DNA of 64,000 nucleotides from Arthrobacter sp. zg-Y769 (GTDB lineage: Bacteria; Actinomycetota; Actinomycetes; Actinomycetales; Micrococcaceae). Within the stretch, counting starts at the first letter, position 1. Each line of letters starts with the position of its first letter. This document shows, piece by piece, positions 41,547 to 49,275 of the stretch. The notes under the pieces were generated by a model, which was given only the letters and a program-made list of their open reading frames with translations, did not search any database and was not told where the DNA came from. Position numbers and translations under genes: made by a program. Location of the stretch: the NCBI RefSeq assembly GCF_020907405.1, contig NZ_JAJJOE010000008.1:310001-374000 (forward strand), written 5' to 3'.

Positions 41547-42033
41547 CCGCGTCCGCTGCCACGCTTGCGGTATACAACGCCTCGAAAGTGGCATGCAGAG
41601 GCCAGAACTGTGCGGCAGGAATGGCGGCGCCGGCGACGGCGGCTTCCAAATACACGAGGTGGGTAATCCAGCCGGGGCCGTAGGAATCGACGAGGGTCCC
41701 CAGACCGTAGTGCACGAAGTCCATCACCGCCCCCGCCTCCGTGTCACCCAGCCGGATGCTGATCCGCGACTCGGGTTCCTCGGGGAACTCCCAGCTCATG
41801 GCCAACCGGCGAGGCTCGTCCATGTCAGTAATGACGCTGCGCGACAAGTAGCCTCCGCTATGGTCGACGACGATTGTTCCGCCAGTCCGAGCGTCGCATT
41901 CAAGGGGACGGCCCAGCCACTGGGACAAAAGGGCGGCGTCAGTGAACCCCGCCCACACGGCTTGTGCCGGGACGGAAAACGCCCAGGAAATCAGAAGCGA
42001 ACCGTCGGCGGTTGATACAGAGGTGAGCGGCAT
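41536..42033 (-). CDS. SRPBCC / AHSA1-type domain protein
   Basis: 165 residues. The START-like fold shows as LISWAFSVPAQAVWAGFTDA, LLSQWLGRPLECDARTGG, LAMSWEFPEEPESRISIRLG and WITHLVYLEAAVAG, the Aha1/SRPBCC pattern. Members bind hydrophobic ligands; there is no specific role to name. The ATG at 42033 is preferred because CACAAT lies 7 nt upstream, a leaderless promoter, and because the family starts here; the frame is open to 42168. Confidence 0.8.
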   Translation of the reverse strand: MPLTSVSTADGSLLISWAFSVPAQAVWAGFTDAALLSQWLGRPLECDARTGGTIVVDHSGGYLSRSVITDMDEPRRLAMSWEFPEEPESRISIRLGDTEAGAVMDFVHYGLGTLVDSYGPGWITHLVYLEAAVAGAAIPAAQFWPLHATFEALYTASVAADAVTG

Positions 42034-42070
42034 GTCGAAGATTGTGGCATACAGATACGCGCCGCACGGA

Positions 42071-42553
42071 TCAGTTTCCGATGGCCAGTGCCATCTGTTC
42101 AGCGGACGCGAGATCAGCCAGCACCACCTGGTAGCGGTGGCCACCGGCGTCGGAGAACGTGACAGCACCGGCGCCGCCCATATTCAGTCTCGTCAGGGAG
42201 CCGCGTCCGTGCCGCGTCACCGGCCAGTTCACGAGTCCGGTGTTCTGCCCGTTGTCTTTGGCCACCATGATGTCCTGCACGTTTTGGCGCTGAATGGTGC
42301 GCTTCCACAGGGGTCCTCTCAGGGTGACGGCCTGCTGGTCCACCGAGACCGTAATCCGCGCAACGAAACACCACCAGCCGGCAGCTAGCAGGAACGCTGC
42401 GGCGGCTACATACAGATGCCAGACCGACTCGACAGCTGCCCCACCCGCCAACGCGGCCCCGACGGCCGCAAGAAAGGCACCGCCTCCCCACCGAAGCCAT
42501 CCGGGCGAACGTTCCACGAACCTGACACTGCTTGCCGGTGCCTGCGGCGCCAT
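42071..42553 (-). CDS. Membrane protein with PH-like (bPH2) domain
   Basis: 160 residues. Two helices ([20 protein letters not shown] and [19 protein letters not shown]) are followed by a soluble part [20 protein letters not shown] and [16 protein letters not shown] with the alternating pattern of short bacterial PH domains. The ATG at 42553 follows GAGGGGGAAAGCC. The function is unknown. It lies 37 bp upstream of the SRPBCC gene and may share a transcript. Confidence 0.68.
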   Translation of the reverse strand: MAPQAPASSVRFVERSPGWLRWGGGAFLAAVGAALAGGAAVESVWHLYVAAAAFLLAAGWWCFVARITVSVDQQAVTLRGPLWKRTIQRQNVQDIMVAKDNGQNTGLVNWPVTRHGRGSLTRLNMGGAGAVTFSDAGGHRYQVVLADLASAEQMALAIGN

Positions 42554-42635
42554 GGCTTTCCCCCTCATCGTTTCCACGGGCGGTCCTGATTAGGGAACGC
42601 TACCCCATTTCCTTGCCGCCCCGAGGTGCAGCCGC

Positions 42636-43220
42636 CTATCGCATCCGTTCTTCCAGCTCTGCCAGGAATTCACGGGCAGCGGGCATTCCGGGGTCCGCGG
42701 CATCGGCGCGGCGGATGGCACCCGAGAGGATCTTGGCGGCCTGGGCCGTATCGCCCTTGCTGTCAGCGAGGACTACGGCGTTGTCCAGGCTTCGGCCAAG
42801 GGGCGAGGACGCTGTCTCAGCCTGCGGAACCGGGGCTTCGTTCATGATTCGAATCCAGTTTCCCGCCGGATCGATCAGGCTGAATCCGGTCCTCCCATCC
42901 GCATTCGTGCGCCTCCGCGGGCGGGTGATGCGGGGATAGCCCGAAATCGGCAGCTTGCCGTAGGCAGCCTGGAGACCTGTTGCGAACGAGTCAAAGAGCG
43001 CTCCCGTGTCCGGCACCAGGATCCCGCAGGTGCTGTGTGATTCTTCGGTGCGGTGCCCCTCCAGCACGTAGTAGTGCAACGGAAAACCGTATCCTTCCAG
43101 TGCCAGGTAGGGGTTCGGCTTAGTCTGCCGGTACCGGACCTGGAACGCCATCGCGGAAAAGAAGGCGGCTATCTCGTCAATGTCCGCGCACGGCAGCATC
43201 GGAATGACTTGCGGAGGCAT
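42636..43220 (-). CDS. VOC (glyoxalase-like) family protein
   Basis: 194 residues. The VOC fold covers residues 1-125: VIPMLPCADIDEIAAFFSAM, YLALEGYGFPLHYYVLEGH and FSLIDPAGNWIRIMNE, as in bleomycin-resistance-like proteins. A helical tail of about 60 residues (VVLADSKGDTAQAAKILSGA) looks like a short TPR-like extension. The ATG at 43220 is the first fitting the family; the upstream frame has no domain character. Metal ligands are partly present, so both enzyme and binding protein are possible. Confidence 0.78.
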   Translation of the reverse strand: MPPQVIPMLPCADIDEIAAFFSAMAFQVRYRQTKPNPYLALEGYGFPLHYYVLEGHRTEESHSTCGILVPDTGALFDSFATGLQAAYGKLPISGYPRITRPRRRTNADGRTGFSLIDPAGNWIRIMNEAPVPQAETASSPLGRSLDNAVVLADSKGDTAQAAKILSGAIRRADAADPGMPAAREFLAELEERMR

Positions 43221-43397
43221 GCCTTCATTCTGGCACCGCCTTGCAGCTCGCAAACAGGGGGCAGTGGTCCTTCCGGGCTCCTGCTGACCGCTGCGCACAC
43301 CGGCGTCGTCCCGTCACCGCACCTGTCTCGCTGGCGACGAAGCCGATTGGGGCATAATCTTTCGCCATTCCCGGGGCCCACCTGAAAGGAACCATCC

Positions 43398-44255
43398 GTG
43401 ACCATTGCCATCTTCGGTGCCACCGGGCAGCTCGGCGGCCTCACCATCGACGCCCTGATCGGACGCGGCGCCGCGCCGGGCGATCTCCTTGCCCTGGGCC
43501 GCAACCAGGACCGGCTGTCCGAGCTCGCGGACCGCGGCCTGCGCACCGCTCGGATTGACCTTAACGACGGCGCCACGACAGCCGGTGTGCTGGACGGCGT
43601 CGAAAGGGTCCTGCTCATTTCCATGAGCGAGCCGGGGCGCCGGGTTGCGCAGCATGCAAACGCCGTCGAGGCAGCCCAGGAGGCCGGCGTCCGCCATTTG
43701 GTCTACACCTCGGTCCTTGGTGCGCCAACGACGGTTCTCGCCCTGGCTCCCGAGCATCGGGCCACCGAGGAACTGATTACCGCATCCGGCATCCCGGCGA
43801 CGTTCCTGCGCCACGGCTGGTACACCGAAAACCACCGGCAGGAGTTCGACGCCGCGCGGCAAACCGGCGTCGTCGCCAACAGCGTGGGTTCGGGACGGAT
43901 TGCCAGCGCTCCGCGCCGGGACTATGGCGAGGCTGCCGCCGTCGTACTCAGTACTCCCGGCCACGAAGGCAAGGCCTATGAACTATCCGGCGATACGGCC
44001 TGGACCTACACGGAGTTCGCCGCTGCCGCACAGGAGGTGCTTGGTACCCCTGTCCGCTACGAGGTCCTGACTCCGGAGGAGGAACAGGAACAGCTGATCA
44101 GCCTGGGACTTGACGAGGCGACCGCAGGATTCCTGGGCATGATTAATGCCAACATGCGCGACGGCGCGTTGGCCCCTGCGCCGGGCGAACTGGCCAAACT
44201 CATCGGCCGGCCAACCGAGCCGCTGATCGAAACGATGCGGTCCTGGGCCCGCTGA
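43398..44255 (+). CDS. NmrA-like NAD(P)-binding protein (QorB type)
   Basis: 285 residues. It begins with IAIFGATGQLGGLTIDALI (GxxGxxG Rossmann motif) and has VRHLVYTSVLGAP and TFLRHGWYTENHRQEF, the pattern of the atypical SDRs related to E. coli QorB/YtfG, an NADPH:quinone reductase. The catalytic Tyr-Lys pair of classical SDRs is absent, as in this group. The GTG start at 43398 has AAAGGAA 8 nt upstream. It converges with a CPBP gene. Confidence 0.87.
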   Translation: MTIAIFGATGQLGGLTIDALIGRGAAPGDLLALGRNQDRLSELADRGLRTARIDLNDGATTAGVLDGVERVLLISMSEPGRRVAQHANAVEAAQEAGVRHLVYTSVLGAPTTVLALAPEHRATEELITASGIPATFLRHGWYTENHRQEFDAARQTGVVANSVGSGRIASAPRRDYGEAAAVVLSTPGHEGKAYELSGDTAWTYTEFAAAAQEVLGTPVRYEVLTPEEEQEQLISLGLDEATAGFLGMINANMRDGALAPAPGELAKLIGRPTEPLIETMRSWAR

Positions 44256-44266
44256 TAGCGCCTTCG

Positions 44267-45199
44267 TCAGCCGGCCCGACGCTGCAGCCGCCGGCGTAGG
44301 GCGACAAAGGCAACTCCGGCAAGCATGATGTGCACCAAAACCAGGGCGATTGCATCCGGTTCAACCCACGTGATGGCCCATCCTGATTCGATCCATCCCA
44401 TTCCCCCGAGAACCGTCCGGGTGACGGTCAGCTGCGTCCAGTGGAACGCGATAGCCACCCACAACGCGCCGGGCACCGGAATGCGCCGGGCCGCCACGAG
44501 CGCCAGCCCGAACAGCACCAGCTGCACGATGTAGATGACGGGGTCATTGCCTGCCGGGAACACCTCGATTCCTCCTCCGTCACCGCCGAGCACCGTGGTG
44601 ATAGCCCACCGTACCGGCCCGACCACCAGTCCGATGAATGGAAACAATGCAGTGGTCACCAGCGTCGCAACCGCCGGCCCCCAGCCATCCCGCAGGTTCG
44701 TCCAGACATACCCGCGCAGGGCAAGTTCTTCGGGAAGCGCTTCGTAAAGGGCCAGCACCACGCCGTTCAGGAGCAGGAAGCCCAGGAAGGCGGCAACGTC
44801 CAGTTCATCCACCCGTATCCATCCCGCCAAGCCTGCCGGTACCCAGACGAGAAGGCCGGTGAGCACGCCGACGGCCATGCCCAGAGCCACCGGCCGGGCC
44901 GCTGACCTGCTGACGCCGAGTCCTTCCAGACTGCGGTGGTCCAGCCTCCGACGCAGCAGCACGATGCCCGGCACCACGACGGCGGTCATCAGGGCAGCCT
45001 GAAGCAGGACTTCAGCCAGCCGTCCCCAGCCAAAGGCCTGGCCCAGGGCTTCGGCGACCCCGATGGCCGTGCCCAGGGCGATGCCGAGGAACGCCCATCC
45101 AAGGACCGCAGCCTGAAGGGCGCGCCCCCGCGGGGTCGGCTGGCGGATCTGGTCCCGCAGCGGGGACGGCGGCGCGGCAGTCGGTGGGCGTGCAGCCAT
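44267..45199 (-). CDS. CPBP family intramembrane metalloprotease
   Basis: 310 residues with about eight helices. Active-site signature ALPEELALRGYVWTNL (EExxxR) is clear; the following helices hold the expected His (AIAFHWTQL). An N-terminal basic part (PLRDQIRQPTPRGRALQ) precedes the first helix. The substrate is unknown. One of three CPBP proteins in this window, all unlinked to bacteriocin genes. Confidence 0.83.
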   Translation of the reverse strand: MAARPPTAAPPSPLRDQIRQPTPRGRALQAAVLGWAFLGIALGTAIGVAEALGQAFGWGRLAEVLLQAALMTAVVVPGIVLLRRRLDHRSLEGLGVSRSAARPVALGMAVGVLTGLLVWVPAGLAGWIRVDELDVAAFLGFLLLNGVVLALYEALPEELALRGYVWTNLRDGWGPAVATLVTTALFPFIGLVVGPVRWAITTVLGGDGGGIEVFPAGNDPVIYIVQLVLFGLALVAARRIPVPGALWVAIAFHWTQLTVTRTVLGGMGWIESGWAITWVEPDAIALVLVHIMLAGVAFVALRRRLQRRAG

Positions 45200-45362
45200 T
45201 AATTCGGTCCTCGTTCATGGGCGTCCGGGCAGGTATGCAGGATCGACGCCAGTCCACCACGGGGACCCGGGCAATCTCCGCAGCCACGCCCGGCCGGTGA
45301 TTGCCGCGGCGACCGCAGAGGTGGCAGTTCCCATTCGGGCAGCGACGGTGGGGCGCCGAAAA

Positions 45363-45464
45363 ACTACTCGTTTGGGCACCCCGCAGACTACTTGGTTTTT
45401 CCGAACACCGAGATGGCGCATATAGCGAAACTACGTGTTCGGAGAACCCGGCCGCCCCTAGGCT
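45363..45464 (+). promoter_or_regulatory. Repeat-rich promoter region of the ScyD/ScyE-like gene
   Basis: Three ACTAC-beginning repeats (45363, 45388, 45431) and a perfect TCCGAACAC/GTGTTCGGA inverted repeat at 45400-45443 precede a TAGGCT -10 box at 45459-45464. Transcription would start near 45471, leaving a leader of about 85 nt. The rest of 45200-45555 holds no gene that I can see. Confidence 0.5.
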
Positions 45465-45555
45465 TTGAATGCCTTGGCCGGGGGCGTGGCCGGGATCCAT
45501 GGGAGGTCGAGAGGCGAGTCTCGCATTGCACCGCACCAATGCTGAGGAGATCACC

Positions 45556-46755
45556 GTGAAGAAATCATCACCTGCCCTCGCCGTCCTTGCCGCAACCGCA
45601 GCTCTGGGGCTGGCAGCCTCACCTGCAACCGCCGGAGGCCGGCACCACCAACCATCACCGTCGCCCGTACCCGTTGCCGGGGAGGTGACCACTGTCGCCG
45701 ACGGCCTGGTCGGTCCCTTGAGTTTCGCCGTCGGCCGCGGCGGCACCCTCGACGTAGCCCAATCATTCACTACGCTCCTGACCCGCATCACTGACGGCGG
45801 GGAACCCGAGGTCCTCGCAACGGCACCCGAAGACTATTCGACAGGCTCCGTTTCCCGTGACCGCGGCACTACCTACTACACCGTGGCTACCGGCGCCGGA
45901 AGCAACAACCCTGTAGAAAACATCACCCTGCTGCAGTCGGTTGACCGGAACGGCACCGTCGAAACGATTGCGGATATTTCTGCTTACGAATTTGCCGAAA
46001 ACCCGGACAGCATCAACACCTACGGCTTCGAGGAGGCGCTTCCTGCCGAATGCGCGGCACAGTTGCCGGAAGGCATACCCGCGTCGCCCTACACCGGGCT
46101 GCCGGACTCAAATCCGGCGGCTTCCCTTCCCGGGCGGTTCGGCGGGACCATTGTGGCGGACGCAGGAATGAACGCCCTCATCCAGGTGAGCGACGACGGC
46201 GACATCGCCACGGTCGCGGTGCTACCGCCGATCCCCGTGACCGTACCCGCCGGGATCGGCTGGCCGGATTGCGCAGTGGGACTCGCCTACAACGCGGAAC
46301 CGGTACCGACCGACGTCGAACGCGGTCCCGACGGCGCCCTGTACGTGACCTCGCTGGCCGGAAGCCCCGAAGGAGGTCCCACGGGATCGGTCTTCCGGAT
46401 CAACCCGGCCACTCTCGAACCGGAACTCGTGGCGACCGGCTTCGTCGGGGCCACCGGTCTGGCGGTGAACGACAACGGCGATATCTTCGTGGCGGAGCTG
46501 TTCGCCAACCGGATCTCGGTGGTACCGTCCGGCTCGGATACCCCCCAACTGTTCCTGGAGGTCAACCAGCCGGCGGCCCTGGAGCTGCGCGGGGATGCAC
46601 TGTATGCATCAGTGGATGTACTGGCCGGTGAGCCGCCGTTCGGCAGCATCATCCGTATTTCGCTGGACGACAACTGCGCCGGCAATCATTACCACCACGG
46701 CGGAGCTGACCGGCACTCGGGTGACGGCGTCCGCGGCGACGGGTCGGAGGAATAG
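45556..46755 (+). CDS. Secreted ScyD/ScyE family protein (beta-propeller)
   Basis: 399 residues. A Sec signal peptide ([20 protein letters not shown], cut near SPATA-GG) leads into six-bladed-propeller-like repeats: [40 protein letters not shown] and [20 protein letters not shown]. This is the ScyD/ScyE pattern first named in cyanobacterial scytonemin clusters but widespread in actinobacteria, where the role is unknown. The tail is His-rich ([15 protein letters not shown]) and may bind metal. GAGGAG and the signal peptide fix the GTG start at 45556. Confidence 0.85.
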   Translation: MKKSSPALAVLAATAALGLAASPATAGGRHHQPSPSPVPVAGEVTTVADGLVGPLSFAVGRGGTLDVAQSFTTLLTRITDGGEPEVLATAPEDYSTGSVSRDRGTTYYTVATGAGSNNPVENITLLQSVDRNGTVETIADISAYEFAENPDSINTYGFEEALPAECAAQLPEGIPASPYTGLPDSNPAASLPGRFGGTIVADAGMNALIQVSDDGDIATVAVLPPIPVTVPAGIGWPDCAVGLAYNAEPVPTDVERGPDGALYVTSLAGSPEGGPTGSVFRINPATLEPELVATGFVGATGLAVNDNGDIFVAELFANRISVVPSGSDTPQLFLEVNQPAALELRGDALYASVDVLAGEPPFGSIIRISLDDNCAGNHYHHGGADRHSGDGVRGDGSEE

Positions 46756-46861
46756 TCCGGATATGCCTGCAGAGGAAAGTCCTTTCCTCTACCCCCTTGC
46801 GGGACCTACGATGTAGGGGAACGGGAAACGAGCGGGTTTCCCCTGTGAAAGGAGGTGATCC

Positions 46862-47113
46862 GTGTCTGTATTTGACGAGCTCAAGGGCAGGGCCGGTGAG
46901 CTGAAGGAAAAGGCCACAGGATTTGTCGGACAGAATGCCGACAAGATCAAGGGCGGCATTGACCAGGCGGGGAACTTCGTGGACCAGAAGACCGGTCGCA
47001 AGTACTCCAGCAAGATCGATGGTTTCCAGAGCAAGGCCTCCGAGGCGGTTGATAAGACCAACCGCAACCGGGAGCCGGGTACCGGTAACGGTCCCCAGAC
47101 GCCTCCGGCCTAA
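46862..47113 (+). CDS. MT0933-type antitoxin-like protein
   Basis: 83 residues. FDELKGRAGELKEKATGFVG, NADKIKGGIDQAGNFVDQKT and YSSKIDGFQSKASEAVDKT give the Lys/Asp-rich helical pattern of the MT0933_antitox family (Rv0909-like). No toxin gene adjoins, and many such proteins are abundant stand-alone stress proteins. The GTG start has an unusually perfect Shine-Dalgarno, AAAGGAGGTGATC (46848-46860), with GGAGG 6 nt before the codon. A GGGAAAC/GTTTCCC hairpin (46823-46842) lies in the leader. Confidence 0.82.
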   Translation: MSVFDELKGRAGELKEKATGFVGQNADKIKGGIDQAGNFVDQKTGRKYSSKIDGFQSKASEAVDKTNRNREPGTGNGPQTPPA

Positions 47114-47136
47114 CCAGCCCCAGGAGCACGACAAAG

Positions 47137-47181
47137 AAGCGCCGGTCCCGCCGAGAGGCGGCACCGGTGCTTCCGTCGTTT
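47137..47181 (+). terminator. Terminator after the MT0933-type gene
   Basis: Long stem AAGCGCCGGT-c-CCGCC paired with GGCGG-c-ACCGGTGCTT around GAGA, followed by a short T run (GTCGTTT). Confidence 0.85.
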
Positions 47182-47331
47182 AAGGCCGGGGCGCCTCCTA
47201 CCTGCCGGAGGCGGACCCCGGGCTGATCCAGCCCGTCGAGGGACTACCCGACGACGCGATCACCGGTTTGCCTGCTGCTTTGCCGGGGCGCTGGCGGGCG
47301 TTCACGGTGGGGGTTTCGGGGCTGTCGCCTT

Positions 47332-47402
47332 CTGTACAGCTGATGCTGCCTGCGAGGTCTCTGCCTCCGTCTCCTGTACAGCTGATGCTGTCCAGGAGAC
47401 CT
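47332..47402. repeat. Two 17-bp direct repeats beside a GAGGTCTC inverted repeat
   Basis: CTGTACAGCTGATGCTG occurs exactly at 47332-47348 and 47374-47390 (42 bp apart), with a partial third copy near 47419. The second copy sits inside a GAGGTCTC (47354) / GAGACCTC (47395) stem. The remaining part of the 370-base interval 47114-47485 holds a terminator and no supported gene. Confidence 0.7.
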
Positions 47403-47485
47403 CTAGGGCGCATTTGCTGTACGGAAGGTGGCGATTTTGAGCCAGGCGAGCAGGTTTCCCCACAGGTCGGGCCGAACCGGGAAGG

Positions 47486-48523
47486 CTACGAGGCTTCGCC
47501 GGTCTGGCCTTCGCGGGCTAGCGCGGTCAGGCGGGAGACCGCACGGAAATACTTCTTCATGTAGCCGCCGCCCATCATTTCCTTGGTGAACAGCTGGTCG
47601 AACGGCACACCGCTGGCCAGGATCGGGACATCCTTGTCGTACAGCCGGTCCGCAAGCACCACAAACCGGAGGGCCACGGACTGCTCCGTGATGGTCTGCA
47701 CGTTGTGCCAGGCGACGGCGTCGATGCCGTCGATCATCTGCCGGTACCGGCTCGGGTGGACCTGCGACAGGTGGCTAATGAGTTCGGAGAAATCGTCAAC
47801 GGCCACGGTCCGGCCAGAGAACTCGGCCTCCATCCGCGTTTCCAGCTCTCCGTCCGCCACCGGCTGCGGGGACTCGGGCAGCCCGCGGTGCCGGTAGTCC
47901 TCGCCGTCGATGCGGACGACGTCGAACTGGTCCGCCAGGACCTGGATCTCGCGCTGGAAGTCGACGGCGGCAAAGCGGCCCTCGCCCAGGGAACCGGGCA
48001 GGGTGTTGGACGTGGCCGCAAGCTTGACGCCGGCGTCGGCCAGTTCGCGCATCAGCCGGGACATCAGCACGGTGTCGCCGGGATCGTCGAGCTCGAATTC
48101 GTCTATGCAGACCAGCTTGTACGCGCTCAGTGCGTCTACGGTTTTGCGGAAGGACAAGGCGCCCACCAGGTTGGTGTACTCCACGAACGTTCCGAAGGCC
48201 TTTGGTCCCTCCACCGCGTGCCAGAGCGAGGCCAGCAGGTGGGTCTTGCCGACGCCGAACCCTCCGTCCAGGTAGAAGCCGGCCTTGGTTTCGGGCTTCC
48301 TGCCACCGAAGAACTTCCGGAAACCGCTGGGTTCGGGGACGTCGACGTCGGCGGCGAAGGTGCGCATCGCGGACACGGCTTTCGCCTGCGAGGGCTGCGC
48401 CGGATCGGGCCGGTAGGAATCAAAGGACACGCTGCCGAACCGGGGCGAGGGGAAGAATCCCTTCAGCAGTTCATCCACCGATACCTGGGGAGTACGTTCT
48501 GTCAGGTGCTCGAGTTGTGCCAC
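47486..48523 (-). CDS. zapE: Cell division protein ZapE (AFG1-like ATPase)
   Basis: 345 residues. Walker A is FYLDGGFGVGKTHLLASLWH; Walker B is LVCIDEFELDDPGD; the sensor region is AATSNTLPGSLGEGRFAAVD, all typical of the AFG1/ZapE family. In proteobacteria ZapE works at the Z-ring; the actinobacterial role is less studied. The GTG at 48523 (followed by AQLEHLTERTP) has GGAAAG upstream and matches family length, so the longer frame to 48811 is rejected. Confidence 0.92.
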   Translation of the reverse strand: MAQLEHLTERTPQVSVDELLKGFFPSPRFGSVSFDSYRPDPAQPSQAKAVSAMRTFAADVDVPEPSGFRKFFGGRKPETKAGFYLDGGFGVGKTHLLASLWHAVEGPKAFGTFVEYTNLVGALSFRKTVDALSAYKLVCIDEFELDDPGDTVLMSRLMRELADAGVKLAATSNTLPGSLGEGRFAAVDFQREIQVLADQFDVVRIDGEDYRHRGLPESPQPVADGELETRMEAEFSGRTVAVDDFSELISHLSQVHPSRYRQMIDGIDAVAWHNVQTITEQSVALRFVVLADRLYDKDVPILASGVPFDQLFTKEMMGGGYMKKYFRAVSRLTALAREGQTGEAS

Positions 48524-48675
48524 TGCGCGCTTTCCGTCCGTTTGGTGCCTGCGTCCGGCGTCAAACGTGCCGGATCTGCGGCCTTCTGCCGCCCTCGCAA
48601 CGATACGCCAACGTGTCCGGGAATCCGGAAACGCTGCCGGTGGACTGCGGCGGATCTGCAGTCCATAGTCGGAGC

Positions 48676-49128
48676 ATGACGCTGCCGAAGGAAACGGTAC
48701 GGTCCGGCCGGCATTCGGCGGAGGAACAGGCTTTGATGGGCCTGGAGTTCGGCACCGCTGCAGCAGCCCTGGGTGGCGGTATCCTTCTGGCTTTGCGCCC
48801 TGACGGGGCATTTCTGCATTCCGGTCCCTCCGTGCTGCGGCACACCCCTTTTCAGGATTGGCGGCTCCCCGGCCTGCTCCTCGCGGCTGGCTGCGGCGGC
48901 GGCTACCTGGCAGCCGGGCTGCTGCACCTGCGGCGGCATCATGCAGCGCGGCGGGTTTCCGTGGCGGCCGGGGTCACCCTCATCGGCTTGGAAGGGTGGG
49001 AAATAGCGTTCATCGAGTATCAGCCGCTGGAGCTGGTGCTCGCGGGGGTTGGTGCCGCCGTCGTTGTGCTGGCGCTGCGCCTCCCGCCTGAGGCGCCCAC
49101 GGCGGGTGTTCCGCTGCCGGGTTGCTGA
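48676..49128 (+). CDS. Membrane protein, unknown
   Basis: 150 residues with about four helices (LEFGTAAAALGGGILLAL, LPGLLLAAGCGGGYLAAGLL, RVSVAAGVTLIGLEGWEIAF, LVLAGVGAAVVVLAL). CATAGT 6 nt before the ATG suggests a leaderless start. It is divergent from zapE. No family is recognised with confidence. Confidence 0.68.
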   Translation: MTLPKETVRSGRHSAEEQALMGLEFGTAAAALGGGILLALRPDGAFLHSGPSVLRHTPFQDWRLPGLLLAAGCGGGYLAAGLLHLRRHHAARRVSVAAGVTLIGLEGWEIAFIEYQPLELVLAGVGAAVVVLALRLPPEAPTAGVPLPGC

Positions 49129-49275
49129 GGACGGCTGGTTCGGAACACCGTCTGTATAGCCGATGGAAGCATGGGGAATGCTCTGCCATTTGCGGTACGC
49201 CCGGATGTTGGTTTGCCTACTAGATGCCAGAGCGCACTATGCGCAGCGTACCCACCCGTCATTGGCGGGGTCTGC

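Noticed and set aside
46862-47113. Toxin-antitoxin locus
   Set aside because: Only the MT0933-type gene is present; the next gene downstream is zapE on the other strand, and there is no toxin-like ORF in the interval.
47198-47413. Minus-strand frame with repeated SISCT residues
   Set aside because: It is produced by the 17-bp direct repeats; it has no ribosome site and no similarity to a known protein.
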